From contig NZ_KB894771.1 of NCBI RefSeq assembly GCF_000374625.1, forward strand, positions 1-64,000: a stretch of 64,000 nt of DNA, in the 5' to 3' direction. Of this stretch, positions 49,876-59,397 are shown piece by piece (position 1 is the first letter of the stretch; the number at the start of each line of letters is the position of its first letter). The notes below the pieces were generated by a model. It saw nothing but the letters and a program-made list of their open reading frames with translations, was not told where the DNA came from and ran no database searches. Origin of the DNA: Allobrachymonas chironomi DSM 19884 (GTDB lineage: Bacteria > Pseudomonadota > Gammaproteobacteria > Burkholderiales > Burkholderiaceae_C). Made by a program: the position numbers and the translations under genes.

Positions 49876-51003
49876 ATGCCCACTACCTCCTCCCGCACCA
49901 CCGCCTTGTCTGATGACAGCTCCATGGCACATGGCACGACTGTTGCTGTGTCACTGGTGCACATGTTCATTGATCTGCTGCCGCCCGAAGACCGCGACCT
50001 GGAGCGTCTGTATGCGCTGGCGGGTATCACGGCGGAAGATGTGTCCAGTCCCGACAACCGGGTGCCCAAGCGCGCCATGTACACCCTGGTGGGAGAGCTG
50101 CTGGAGCGGCTGGCGGAAGGCAAGGAAGACAGCGAACTGGTGATGCTGGCGCACCAGTCCATCCATCCCGGCATGTTGCAGATCGTGGGCTATCTGATGA
50201 TGGGCAGCAACACCCTGATGGAAGCCTTGCAGCGGCTGGCCCGTTACGCCCCCTTGCTGGACGACAGCCTGAGCATCAGCCTGGGCGAGGAGGCTGGCGG
50301 CTGCCGCCTGACCTTCCATGCTGATGACCTGCAACCCCGACCGCGCGTGCTGCAGGACATGATGGTAGCGGGCCTGCTCGGTTTCCTGCGCATGCTGCGC
50401 GGGGGCAAGCCCTTGCGGGTCTGGGAGGTCGCCATGACCTACGATGCGCCCAATCCCCGGATTCTGGCCATGGCCCGGCAGCGCCATATCCGGCTGACGT
50501 GCGGTGCCCACGCGAATTCCCTGGTGCTGGAGCGGACACAGCTGGACGATCCCCTGTTGCCCAGTTCGCCCCTGCTGTCTGAAATCCACATGCGGGTGGC
50601 GGATTTCAAGCTGGAGGAGCTGCGTGCCAATTCCCCCGTCTACCTGCGGGTGCGACAGCTGATCATGGAGCGTCTGCAACAGCAGCCGCCGACCATCGAG
50701 GACATTGCCGGCCTGCTGCACATGACGCCGCGCAGCCTGCAACGCAGCCTGCAGGCCGAGGGCTGGCAATACCGCCAGCTGCTGACAGAGGTGCGGCGCG
50801 ACATGACCCGGCTCTACCTGTGCCACACCAGCTACTCGATCAAGGAAGTGGCCTATCGTCTGGGTTTTCGCGAACTGAGCAGTTTTCACCGTTTCTGCAT
50901 GCGCTGGTTCGGCCTGACGCCCTTGCAGTTGCGCAAGGCCGAAGGCAAGCCGGTGGCCCGCCTGAGCGACGAACTGGGGCTGGCCGATACGGTGCCGGAA
51001 TAG
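49876..51003 (+). CDS. AraC-family transcriptional regulator (OruR/ArgR-like type)
   Basis: 375 residues from ATG 49876; a TTG 12 bases earlier is less likely. The N-terminal 230 residues fit the arabinose-binding-like domain of the OruR/VirS group (LAHQSIHPGMLQIVGYLMMGSNTLMEALQRLARYAPLL pattern), and residues about 260-355 the double HTH (IEDIAGLLHMTPRSLQRSLQAEG; YSIKEVAYRLGFRELSSFHRFCMRWFG). The divergent position to pagL suggests control of it, but this is only inference. Confidence 0.88.
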   Translation: MPTTSSRTTALSDDSSMAHGTTVAVSLVHMFIDLLPPEDRDLERLYALAGITAEDVSSPDNRVPKRAMYTLVGELLERLAEGKEDSELVMLAHQSIHPGMLQIVGYLMMGSNTLMEALQRLARYAPLLDDSLSISLGEEAGGCRLTFHADDLQPRPRVLQDMMVAGLLGFLRMLRGGKPLRVWEVAMTYDAPNPRILAMARQRHIRLTCGAHANSLVLERTQLDDPLLPSSPLLSEIHMRVADFKLEELRANSPVYLRVRQLIMERLQQQPPTIEDIAGLLHMTPRSLQRSLQAEGWQYRQLLTEVRRDMTRLYLCHTSYSIKEVAYRLGFRELSSFHRFCMRWFGLTPLQLRKAEGKPVARLSDELGLADTVPE

Positions 51004-51033
51004 GGTGCTGGTGCCATACAACAACAGCAGCGC

Positions 51034-51062
51034 TTGGTAAAAACCCGAATTTCGTTGATAAT
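51034..51062 (+). promoter_or_regulatory. Probable promoter of the DEAD-box helicase gene
   Basis: TTGGTA at 51034-51039, a 17-base spacer and GATAAT at 51057-51062. It would give a 5' leader of about 210 bases before ATG 51280. Confidence 0.6.
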
Positions 51063-51075
51063 AAGAGGATCCCGT

Positions 51076-51124
51076 GGGGGCGATGGTTGCCAGCAGACAG
51101 GCAACGGATTGCAAACAGGCCCCC
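51076..51124 (+). other. Structured leader of the DEAD-box helicase mRNA
   Basis: Nested inverted repeats: outer GGGGGC (51076-51081) with GCCCCC (51119-51124), inner GTTGCC (51086-51091) with GGCAAC (51100-51105). A further hairpin (AGCCC TGC GGGCT) lies about 25-35 bases before the start codon. Long structured leaders are common for cold-induced helicase genes. Confidence 0.45.
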
Positions 51125-51279
51125 AATCGCGTACATCTCCCATCTCACACCCGGCATGCACTTGCATGTCCCTCCCGCATGTTTCTGTCATGCGGTGAAT
51201 GAACGTCAGACGGTGGATGCACATTACCTACCCTGACGTTGCGCAGCCCTGCGGGCTGGCGCACGTGTGAGATTTATTC

Positions 51280-53175
51280 ATGTATCAAGAAGCCTCTCAG
51301 GCTGGCGCAGCCGCGCAGCCGCAATCCCCTGTTGCCGAACAACTGCCGGGCAATCCGATTCCCGATCCCCATCTGCATGCCGAGCTGCAGCCCGAAGCCC
51401 TGGTCGCCGTCGAAGACGGTCAGCCCAACGGTTTTACCGAACTGAATCTGGCCGAGCCGCTGGTACAGGCCTGTGTCGACCTGGGCTATACCCAGCCGAC
51501 CGTGGTCCAGTCCAGGGCGATTCCGCTGGCGCTGAACGAAGGCTCCAGCTCTTTCATCGACCTGATGGTGTCCAGCCAGACCGGCAGCGGCAAGACCGCA
51601 GCCTTCCTGCTGCCGGTGCTGCATACGCTGCTGCAACAGCAGGAAGCCGCGCAGGAGCAGGAACGCATCGAATGGCAGCGCAAGGTAGATGAAGCCGCCG
51701 CCAGTGGCGAGCCGGCACCCAAGCGTCCGCGCCGCAAGAACCCGACCGACCGTCGCCACTTCAAGGCCGCCGAGCCCGGCGCGCTGGTGCTGTGCCCGAC
51801 GCGCGAACTCGCGCAGCAGGTGGCGCATGACGCCATCGACCTGGTCAAGCACTGCAAGGGCTTGCGCATTGCCCACGTGGTGGGTGGCATGCCCTACGCG
51901 ATCCAGATTGCCCGCCTGCAGAGCGCCGATCTGGTGGTGGCGACGCCGGGCCGTCTGCTGGACCTGCAGCGCAGCATGCAGATCAAGCTGGAAAAAGTGC
52001 AGTTCCTGGTGGTGGACGAAGCCGACCGCATGCTGGATCTGGGCTTTGCCGAAGACCTGGCCGAAATCCATGCCCTGACCGCCGAGCGCCGCCAGACCAT
52101 GATGTTCAGCGCCACCTTTGCGCCGCGCATCCAGCAGCTGGCCACCCGCGTCATGCGCGAGCCGCAAAAAATCCAGATCGATACGCCGCAGGAAAAGCAC
52201 GCGTCCATCGAGCAGAAGCTCTACTGGGCCGACAACTTCGCCCACAAGCGCGCCATGCTGGACCACTGGCTGCGTGACCCGTCGATCGAGCAGGCCATCG
52301 TGTTTGCCAGCACCCAGATCGAATGTGACGGCCTGGCCGAAGACCTGCAGCAGGCCGGTTTTGCCGCCGTGGCGTTGCATGGTGCCCTGAGCCAGGGCCT
52401 GCGCAACCGTCGCCTGCAGGCGCTGCGTCAGGGCAAGATCCAGTTCCTGGTGGCGACAGACGTGGCCGCGCGTGGCATCGACGTGCCCAGCATCACCCAC
52501 GTGTTCAACTTCGGTCTGCCGATGAAGGCCGAGGACTACACGCACCGCATCGGCCGTACCGGTCGTGCCGGCCGCAGTGGCATTGCCGTGACCTTTGCCG
52601 AATTCCGTGACCGTTTCCGCATCTGGGACATTGAGGAGTTTACCCAGCAGCCGCTGATGACGGCCGTGATTCCGGGCATGGAGCCCGAGCAGCGCACACC
52701 CACGCGCCATCCGCCCAAGGGCAAGAGCCGCGCTGCTGGTGCGCCGGGCCATGGCGGTCGCGGTGGCAAGCGTTCCTTCGGCGGTGGCCGTGATCGTGGC
52801 GGCTTTGGCCAGGACAACCGCTTTGGCGGTGGTGATCGTGGCGGCGTGCGCCAGGAGCGTGGTGGTTTCGGTGGCGAGCGCGAGTTTGCCCAGGACCGTC
52901 AGGAGCGTGGCTTCCAGCAGCGCGATCGCGGTTTTGCCAATGACCGCGGCTTCCAGCAGGACCGTGGCGATCGTGGTTTCCAGCAGCGTGACCGCGGCTT
53001 TGCTGGCGGTTTCGGTGATGCCCCGGCGCGCAAGCCGCGTCCGGCAGCAGCCGGTCATGCCGGTGGCCGCCGTGGCGGCGACACCGCAACGCGTGAAGCC
53101 CGCCCGGCGCACGGCGAATGGCGCAAGCCGGCCGGTGGTCCGCGTCGTGGCAACGGTGGCGGCAACCGCTACTGA
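51280..53175 (+). CDS. DEAD-box RNA helicase (RhlE/DbpA-like core) with RGG-rich tail
   Basis: 631 residues. The core has a Q motif (GFTELNLAEPLVQACVDLGYTQPTVVQ), Walker A QTGSGKT (100-106), PTREL, DEAD (VVDEADRML), SAT (FSATF) and HRIGRTGRAGR. Between motif I and PTREL there is an insertion of about 45 charged residues (KRPRRKNPTDRR). The last 150 residues are low-complexity RGG/RGFQQRDRGF repeats that bind RNA and may drive condensate formation. It unwinds structured RNA in ribosome assembly or decay. Confidence 0.93.
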   Translation: MYQEASQAGAAAQPQSPVAEQLPGNPIPDPHLHAELQPEALVAVEDGQPNGFTELNLAEPLVQACVDLGYTQPTVVQSRAIPLALNEGSSSFIDLMVSSQTGSGKTAAFLLPVLHTLLQQQEAAQEQERIEWQRKVDEAAASGEPAPKRPRRKNPTDRRHFKAAEPGALVLCPTRELAQQVAHDAIDLVKHCKGLRIAHVVGGMPYAIQIARLQSADLVVATPGRLLDLQRSMQIKLEKVQFLVVDEADRMLDLGFAEDLAEIHALTAERRQTMMFSATFAPRIQQLATRVMREPQKIQIDTPQEKHASIEQKLYWADNFAHKRAMLDHWLRDPSIEQAIVFASTQIECDGLAEDLQQAGFAAVALHGALSQGLRNRRLQALRQGKIQFLVATDVAARGIDVPSITHVFNFGLPMKAEDYTHRIGRTGRAGRSGIAVTFAEFRDRFRIWDIEEFTQQPLMTAVIPGMEPEQRTPTRHPPKGKSRAAGAPGHGGRGGKRSFGGGRDRGGFGQDNRFGGGDRGGVRQERGGFGGEREFAQDRQERGFQQRDRGFANDRGFQQDRGDRGFQQRDRGFAGGFGDAPARKPRPAAAGHAGGRRGGDTATREARPAHGEWRKPAGGPRRGNGGGNRY

Positions 53176-53224
53176 TCTGCCCGACCCAGGTCGTTCGCGA
53201 ATGGCCTGATACCGGTCTGACCAG

Positions 53225-53255
53225 AGCCGGTCACTGCAAGGTGACCGGCTTTTTT
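53225..53255 (+). terminator. Intrinsic terminator of the helicase gene
   Basis: A 10-bp stem AGCCGGTCAC / GTGACCGGCT with a 6-base loop is followed by T6, 50 bases after the stop. Confidence 0.92.
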
Positions 53256-53361
53256 GCGTCTGCCAGCAGGTGCTGGAACAGGACGAAAAATGCCGGGGAA
53301 TTCTGCGTGGCCTCCCCGGTGATCTGCCGCATGACGAACGCTTTGTACCTACAATAGCGGC

Positions 53362-55716
53362 ATGTCTTCCCTGTTCGATGATCTCACCTCCTTCGCGCCT
53401 CCCGCCTCAGACGACAAGCTGCTGCACGGCCTCAATCCCGAGCAGCGCCACGCCGTCACGCTGCCCGATGAACACGCCCTGATCCTCGCCGGTGCCGGCT
53501 CCGGCAAGACGCGCGTGCTGACCACGCGCATCGCCTGGCTGCTGCAACAGCAGCGTGTCTCGCCCGGTGGCCTGCTGGCCGTCACCTTTACCAACAAGGC
53601 CGCCAAGGAGATGAATGCGCGCCTGTCGGCGATGCTGCCGTTGAACGTGCGCGGCATGTGGATCGGCACTTTCCATGGCCTGTGCAACCGTTTTCTGCGC
53701 GCACATTACCAGGTGGCCGGCTTGCCGCAGGGCTTCCAGATCCTGGACACGCAGGATCAGCTTTCTGCCATCAAGCGTCTCTACAAGCAGCACGGCATCT
53801 CGGACGACCAGTTCCCGGCCAAGCAGATGCAGTGGTTCATCGGTGGCTGCAAGGAAGAGGGCATGCGTCCCGGCGATGTGCCGGTGCACGATGCCGAAAG
53901 CCGCCGCAAGGCCGAAATCTACCAGCTCTACGAGGAGCAGTGCCAGCGTGAAGGCGTGGTCGACTTTGGCGAGCTGATGCTGCGCAGCTACGAGATTCTG
54001 CGCGACTACCCGCTGGTGCGCCAGCACTACCAGCGCCGCTTCCGCCATATCCTGGTGGACGAGTTCCAGGACACCAACCGTCTGCAATATCTGTGGCTCA
54101 AGCAACTGGTCTCCGATGGCAGCGAAGGGGTGCCGGCCAACGCCGTGCTGGCCGTGGGCGATGATGACCAGAGCATTTATGCCTTCCGTGGTGCCCGCGT
54201 CGGCAACATGAACGATTTCGTCACCGAGCTGAAAGTGCAGCACCAGATCAAGCTGGAGCAGAACTACCGCAGCTACAGCAATATCCTGGACAGTGCCAAC
54301 GTGCTGATCAGCCACAACAAGCGCCGTCTCGGCAAGAACCTGCGCACCGATCAGGGGGCAGGCGAGCCGGTGCGCGTGATGGAGCAGGCCAGTGACCTGT
54401 CCGAGGCACGCTGGATCGTGGATGAAATCCGCCAGCTGGTGGCCGATGGCCGTTCGCGCAAGGAAATCGCCGTCCTCTACCGCAGCAATGCGCAGAGCCG
54501 GGTGATCGAATCCACGCTGTTCAATGTCGGCATGCCGTACCGCGTCTATGGCGGGTTGCGCTTCTTCGAGCGCGCCGAGATCAAGCATGCGCTGGCCTAT
54601 CTGCGCCTGCTGGACAATCCGCGTGACGACACCAGCTTCATGCGCGTGGTCAACTTTCCGGCGCGTGGCATTGGTGCCCGCACGCTGGAACAGTTGCAGG
54701 ATGCGGCGCGCGGCCAGCAAAGCGCATTGACCGATGCCGTGGCGCTGGTGGCGGGCAAGGCCGGTGCCAACCTCGCGTCCTTTGTGGCGAAGATCGATGC
54801 CATGCGCGACCAGTCGGCCGACCTGAGCCTGAAGCAGATTGTCGAGCTGGTGCTGGAGCACAGCGGCTTGCTGGAACATTACGGCAACGAGCGCGATGGT
54901 GCCGACCGTATCGAGAACCTGCAGGAATTGGTCAACGCTGCCGAAAGCTTCGTCAGCATCGAAGGATTTGGCCGCGAGAGCGCCGGCCTGCAGCCGGTGG
55001 ACATGCGCCCGGCCGATGCCACTGTGGTCGCAGGCGAGGAGGCCGTGCTGCCTGACGGTGAAACGCTGTCACCGCTGGCGGCCTTCCTGACCCACGCCGC
55101 GCTCGAGGCCGGAGACAACCAGGCCCAGGCCGGACAGGATGCCGTGCAGCTGATGACGGTGCACGCGGCCAAGGGGCTGGAGTTTGATGTGGTCTTCATC
55201 AGTGGTCTGGAAGAAGGCCTGTTCCCGCACGAAAACGCCATGAACGACTTCGACGGTCTGGAAGAGGAACGTCGCCTGATGTACGTGGCCATTACGCGGG
55301 CGCGCCAGCGTCTCTATCTGAGCCATGCACAGACGCGCATGCTGCACGGCCAGACGCGCTACCACATCCGCAGCCGCTTCCTCGACGAACTGCCGGAAGA
55401 ATGCCTGAAATGGATCACGCCGCAGCGCAGCGGTTTTGCCGATGCCATACCGGGCCGCTGGCGACAGGACGACGAAGCGCAGTGGAACCAGGACGTGCGC
55501 CAGTCGGTGGGCCTGCCCGCCGCCGAGATCCCGCGCAAGCAGCAGGACGGTCATGGCCTGCACAAGGGCATGCGCGTGTTCCACGCCAAGTTTGGCGAAG
55601 GCGATGTGCTGCTGATCGAAGGCAGCGGTACCGATGCCAAGGCCAAGATCAACTTTCCGCGCCATGGCGTCAAGTGGCTGGCCCTGGCCGTGGCCAAGCT
55701 CACGCCCATCGAATAA
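53362..55716 (+). CDS. uvrD: DNA helicase II (UvrD/Rep superfamily 1)
   Basis: 784 residues. The motifs of SF1A helicases are in order: LNPEQRHAV (Q motif), GAGSGKT (44-50), FTNKAAKEM (Ia), VDEFQDTNRLQY (II), GDDDQSIYAFRGA (III), LEQNYRS (IV), VQLMTVHAAKGLEFDVVF (V) and EEERRLMYVAITRAR (VI). The C-terminal Tudor-like end (GMRVFHAKFGEGDVLLIEG) is that of UvrD/PcrA and binds RNA polymerase. It acts in nucleotide excision and mismatch repair. Confidence 0.95.
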   Translation: MSSLFDDLTSFAPPASDDKLLHGLNPEQRHAVTLPDEHALILAGAGSGKTRVLTTRIAWLLQQQRVSPGGLLAVTFTNKAAKEMNARLSAMLPLNVRGMWIGTFHGLCNRFLRAHYQVAGLPQGFQILDTQDQLSAIKRLYKQHGISDDQFPAKQMQWFIGGCKEEGMRPGDVPVHDAESRRKAEIYQLYEEQCQREGVVDFGELMLRSYEILRDYPLVRQHYQRRFRHILVDEFQDTNRLQYLWLKQLVSDGSEGVPANAVLAVGDDDQSIYAFRGARVGNMNDFVTELKVQHQIKLEQNYRSYSNILDSANVLISHNKRRLGKNLRTDQGAGEPVRVMEQASDLSEARWIVDEIRQLVADGRSRKEIAVLYRSNAQSRVIESTLFNVGMPYRVYGGLRFFERAEIKHALAYLRLLDNPRDDTSFMRVVNFPARGIGARTLEQLQDAARGQQSALTDAVALVAGKAGANLASFVAKIDAMRDQSADLSLKQIVELVLEHSGLLEHYGNERDGADRIENLQELVNAAESFVSIEGFGRESAGLQPVDMRPADATVVAGEEAVLPDGETLSPLAAFLTHAALEAGDNQAQAGQDAVQLMTVHAAKGLEFDVVFISGLEEGLFPHENAMNDFDGLEEERRLMYVAITRARQRLYLSHAQTRMLHGQTRYHIRSRFLDELPEECLKWITPQRSGFADAIPGRWRQDDEAQWNQDVRQSVGLPAAEIPRKQQDGHGLHKGMRVFHAKFGEGDVLLIEGSGTDAKAKINFPRHGVKWLALAVAKLTPIE

Positions 55717-55791
55717 CCCGCCGTCGCCTGCTGCCGGATGTCACAATGGCAGGCAAGGCATGCTGCCGAAGATGTGAAGGAGATTGCAACT

Positions 55792-56367
55792 ATGAGCCAT
55801 TCCAAGCCCACGCTGCGGACTGGATGGATGCTGGCCCTGGGATCGTTCTGGCTGGCCGGATGTAGCACGGTATCGCTGGATAGCCCCGGCTGGCCGCCGC
55901 TGCGCGGCACAGGCACTGCGGCACCGGTCATCAACCAGAGCACGCCGCAGGCACCGGTGGCACCGTGGGTGCCCGATGCCGGCGTCGTGGTCACGCCGGT
56001 GCAGGATATCCGCGTGGAGCCGGTCCCGCCGGTAGCGGACCAGGCTCCGGCCCCGGCCGAGGATATCAGCTGGGTTGGCCATTATGCCGGCAGCCTGCCG
56101 TGTACCGATTGCCCCGGCATCCGCACGCTGCTGTCGCTGTACGAGGACGGCAGCTACATCCTGAGCATGAAGCGCGAAACCGTCAGTGCGCTGCCGGTGA
56201 TCCAGCGCGGGCAGACCAGCTGGAGCGCGGACCGCCGCATGCTGCAGCTGGACAGGGATGGAGAATACCGCCGCTATGCGTATCAGGCTGGCCAGCTGCA
56301 ACAGCTGGATGCCGATGGCTCGCCCATGGGTGATCGTTACCAGCTGAAACTGCGCCAGGAAGACTGA
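55792..56367 (+). CDS. NlpE-like lipoprotein
   Basis: 191 residues from ATG 55792 with AAGGAG upstream. The lipobox FWLAGC is near residue 23. After a Pro-rich linker, residues about 100-190 match the NlpE N-terminal domain (VGHYAGSLPCTDCPGIRTLLSLYEDGSYIL) with its CxxC pair. NlpE senses surface contact and copper or lipoprotein stress in E. coli; this version lacks the second domain, so signalling to Cpx is unproven. Confidence 0.85.
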   Translation: MSHSKPTLRTGWMLALGSFWLAGCSTVSLDSPGWPPLRGTGTAAPVINQSTPQAPVAPWVPDAGVVVTPVQDIRVEPVPPVADQAPAPAEDISWVGHYAGSLPCTDCPGIRTLLSLYEDGSYILSMKRETVSALPVIQRGQTSWSADRRMLQLDRDGEYRRYAYQAGQLQQLDADGSPMGDRYQLKLRQED

Positions 56368-56394
56368 CGGTTTCCGTTTCACGGAGCGGGACAG

Positions 56395-57504
56395 GTGGAC
56401 ACAGTCGATGCCGTCGTCATCGGAGCCGGTGCCGTGGGGCTGGCCTGCGCTCGCAGCCTGGCGCGCGCCGGCCATGCGGTCATCGTGCTGGAGCGTGCGC
56501 TGGCGATCGGGCAGGGCGTTTCCTCGCGCAGCAGCGAAGTCCTGCACGCCGGCTTGTACTATCCCGCGGATTCGCTCAAGGCGCGCCTGTGCGTGCAAGG
56601 GCGTGTCCAGCTGCTGCAACTGTGCCAGCGCCATGGCGTGGCGCATCGCCTGACCGGCAAGCTGGTCGTGGCGACCGCGCAGCAGCAGCTGCCGGCCTTG
56701 CACGGCCTCTACCGGCAGGCGCAGGCCAATGGCGTCACGGTAGCGCTGCTGGACGCTGCCCAGGCCCAGGCGCTGGAACCCGAAATCGATTGTCTGGCCG
56801 CGCTCTGGTCGCCCGATACCGGCATCATCGATAGCCAGGGCATGTTGCTGGCGCTGCAGGCCGAACTGGAGCAGGCGGGTGGTCTGGTGGCGCTGGGCAG
56901 CACGGTGGTATCGGCCCGGCTCGGACAGATGCATCATGTGCTGCAGCTCGCCGATGGCAGCGAGCTGGCCTGTCACCTGCTGGTCAATGCGGCATCGCTG
57001 CATGCCTGTGCGCTGGCGCGACGTTTCCAGGGGCTGGACCCGCAGCAGCTGCCACAGGAGCGTTTTGCCAAGGGCAGCTATGCCAGTCTGACGGGCAGAT
57101 CACCGTTTTCGCATCTGGTCTATCCGGCTCCCAGCGGGGCCTGGCTGGGTGTGCACCTGACACTGGATCTGGGCGGACAGGCGCGCTTTGGTCCGGACCA
57201 CGAATGGCTGGATAGCACCGATCCCGATCAGCTCGACTACCGCGTGGACGAGCAGCGGCTGCAGGCCTTCTACACGGCAGTGCGCCGCTACTGGCCCGAT
57301 CTGCCGGATGGCGCGCTGCAACCAGCTTACAGCGGTATTCGCCCCACCATTTACGGCCCCGGCCTGCCGGCGCCGGATTTTCGCATCGATGGCCCGGCGC
57401 AGCATGGCGTGCCGGGTCTGGTCAACCTGTTCGGCATCGAATCGCCGGGCCTGACCAGCAGCATGGCGATCGGCGACATGGTGGCGGCATGTCTGGCCGC
57501 CTGA
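56395..57504 (+). CDS. FAD-dependent oxidoreductase (DAO family, L-2-hydroxyglutarate oxidase-like)
   Basis: 369 residues from GTG 56395. FAD-binding GxGxxG (VIGAGAVGLACARSLARAG) is followed by SSRSSEVLHAGLYYP, the typical pattern of the LhgO/YgaF group, and a C-terminal FAD segment (FGIESPGLTSSMAIGDMVA). The substrate is probably a 2-hydroxy acid. It lies 28 bases after the NlpE-like gene. Confidence 0.85.
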   Translation: MDTVDAVVIGAGAVGLACARSLARAGHAVIVLERALAIGQGVSSRSSEVLHAGLYYPADSLKARLCVQGRVQLLQLCQRHGVAHRLTGKLVVATAQQQLPALHGLYRQAQANGVTVALLDAAQAQALEPEIDCLAALWSPDTGIIDSQGMLLALQAELEQAGGLVALGSTVVSARLGQMHHVLQLADGSELACHLLVNAASLHACALARRFQGLDPQQLPQERFAKGSYASLTGRSPFSHLVYPAPSGAWLGVHLTLDLGGQARFGPDHEWLDSTDPDQLDYRVDEQRLQAFYTAVRRYWPDLPDGALQPAYSGIRPTIYGPGLPAPDFRIDGPAQHGVPGLVNLFGIESPGLTSSMAIGDMVAACLAA

Positions 57505-57513
57505 AATCCGGTA

Positions 57514-58578
57514 TCAGGCTGGCTGCAGGGCTTCGGCCACTTCGCGCACCAGCGCCGAACCCCGGTAGATCAGGCCGGTAAACACCTGCACCACATCGGC
57601 ACCGGCAGCGCGCTTGGCACGCGCATCGGCACCGCTCATGATGCCGCCGGCACCAATGATCGGAAAATCCGTGCCCAGTGCGGCGCGCAGCTCGCGGATC
57701 ACGTGGTTGCTCTTCTCGAACACCGGGCGACCGCTCAGGCCGCCGGCCTCGTCAGCATGCGGTTGGCCCTGCACTGCCTCACGGCTGATGGTGGTGTTGG
57801 TGGCAATCACGCCGAGGCGGCCGCCGTGGCGGCCATCGGCCGTCATGCCGTAACGGCGCAGCGTGCTGGCAATCAGCGCAATCTGTTCCTGCTCCAGATC
57901 CGGGGCAATCTTGATGAACAGCGGCTTGTGCTTGCCATGCTGCTGTGCCAGCAGTTCGCGGCGCTCCATCAACGTGTCCAGCAGCGCATCCAGCGCTGCA
58001 TCGCTTTGCAGGGCACGCAGATTCTGCGTGTTCGGACTGCTGATGTTGACGGTGACGTAATCGGCCCAGGGGTAGACGCCATCCAGCCCGGCCAGATAGT
58101 CGTCAGCCGCCTGTTCGATCGGTGTGCTGGCATTCTTGCCGATATTCAGACCCAGCAGGCTCTTGCTGGGGACCGGGCGGGTGCGCTGCACGTTGCGGAT
58201 AAAGGCATCCAGGCCATGGTTGTTGAAGCCCATGCGGTTGATCAGGGCCTCGGACGGCGGCAGGCGGAACATGCGCGGTTTGGGGTTGCCCGGCTGGCCC
58301 TTGGGCGTGACGGTGCCGACCTCGACAAAGCCGAAACCCATGGCTTCCCAGGCGGCAATGCATTCGGCATTCTTGTCCAGACCGGCGGCCAGTCCGACAC
58401 GGTTCGGAAAACGCAGGCCGCACAATGTGACCGGATCATTTACAAAGGGCTGGGCAAAGGTGCAGCGCAGCGGCGTGTGCTGCAGGCGCGACAGGGAGCG
58501 GATGGTGAATTCATGCGCTGCTTCAGCATCCATGCTGAACAGGGCCGCGCGCGACAGGGAGTAGGGAATCAGTGCCAT
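57514..58578 (-). CDS. pyrD: Dihydroorotate dehydrogenase (quinone), class 2
   Basis: 354 residues from ATG 58578 ([14 protein letters not shown]); the longer frame adds 22 unlikely residues. The N-terminal membrane-associating helices of class 2 enzymes are present; FMN-binding and catalytic parts include [40 protein letters not shown] (catalytic Ser) and [11 protein letters not shown]. It oxidises dihydroorotate to orotate in pyrimidine synthesis with ubiquinone. Confidence 0.96.
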   Translation of the reverse strand: MALIPYSLSRAALFSMDAEAAHEFTIRSLSRLQHTPLRCTFAQPFVNDPVTLCGLRFPNRVGLAAGLDKNAECIAAWEAMGFGFVEVGTVTPKGQPGNPKPRMFRLPPSEALINRMGFNNHGLDAFIRNVQRTRPVPSKSLLGLNIGKNASTPIEQAADDYLAGLDGVYPWADYVTVNISSPNTQNLRALQSDAALDALLDTLMERRELLAQQHGKHKPLFIKIAPDLEQEQIALIASTLRRYGMTADGRHGGRLGVIATNTTISREAVQGQPHADEAGGLSGRPVFEKSNHVIRELRAALGTDFPIIGAGGIMSGADARAKRAAGADVVQVFTGLIYRGSALVREVAEALQPA

Positions 58579-58658
58579 GGAAGAACGATAATGTGCAGGT
58601 GGTGCGATCCGCGTGATCGCATCCTCCCATTGTCCCAAATCCACGGCAGGAAACCCGC

Positions 58659-59330
58659 ATGACCCAAGATGAACTCAAGACCCTGGTTGGCCAGGCAGCG
58701 CTGGCCTACGTCACTCCCGGCACGATTGTCGGAGTCGGCACCGGTTCCACCGTCAACAAGTTCATCGATGCCCTGGGCGGCATGAAGGACCACATCAAGG
58801 GGGCGGTCAGCAGCTCGCTGGCCTCCACCGAGCGCCTCGAAGCACTCGGCATCCCGGTGTTCACCGCCAGCGAGGCGGGCGAGCTCGATGTCTATATCGA
58901 TGGTGCCGACGAGATTGACGGCCAGGGCTACATGATCAAGGGGGGCGGTGCAGCGCTCACGCGCGAGAAGATCGTGGCGGCACAAAGCCGGCGCTTCATC
59001 TGCATTGCCGATGCCAGCAAGCGCGTCGGCGTACTCGGCCAGTTTCCGCTGCCGGTCGAGATCATTCCCATGGCTACCGGCCGCCTGATCGAGCGCTTTG
59101 CCGCCATGGGGGGGCAGGCGATGGTGCGTTCCAGCCAGGGGGCACCGCTGGTCACCGACAATGGCCAGCACATTCTCGATGTGCGCGGCCTGCAGATCCA
59201 CGATCCGCTGGCCTTCGAAAGCGAAGTCAACCAGTGGCCCGGCGTGATTACCGTCGGCGTGTTTGCCCACCAGAAGGCCGATGTCTGCCTGCTCGGCACC
59301 GAAGACGGTGTGGAAACGCTGACGTACTGA
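58659..59330 (+). CDS. rpiA: Ribose-5-phosphate isomerase A
   Basis: 223 residues. Motifs are GIGSGSTV-like [12 protein letters not shown], the catalytic DGADEID segment, [14 protein letters not shown] and [10 protein letters not shown]. It interconverts ribose-5-phosphate and ribulose-5-phosphate in the pentose phosphate pathway. Divergent from pyrD with an 80-base shared upstream region. Confidence 0.96.
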   Translation: MTQDELKTLVGQAALAYVTPGTIVGVGTGSTVNKFIDALGGMKDHIKGAVSSSLASTERLEALGIPVFTASEAGELDVYIDGADEIDGQGYMIKGGGAALTREKIVAAQSRRFICIADASKRVGVLGQFPLPVEIIPMATGRLIERFAAMGGQAMVRSSQGAPLVTDNGQHILDVRGLQIHDPLAFESEVNQWPGVITVGVFAHQKADVCLLGTEDGVETLTY

Positions 59331-59339
59331 ATTGTGACG

Positions 59340-59376
59340 AAAAAATCCCGTCCGGGATCAAATCCTCGGACGGGAT
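59340..59376 (-). terminator. Intrinsic terminator of gdhA
   Basis: On the minus strand the stem ATCCCGTCCG / CGGACGGGAT is followed by T6. It lies 22 bases after the gdhA stop and can also stall the convergent rpiA transcript, though it has no T run in that direction. Confidence 0.9.
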
Positions 59377-59397
59377 GGCGCAGGGTACTGAAGGGAA

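Noticed and set aside
51274-53112. Minus-strand frame of 612 codons opposite the DEAD-box helicase
   Set aside because: Antisense of a complete helicase; Thr/Ala/Arg/Gly-rich sequence produced by the RGG repeats.
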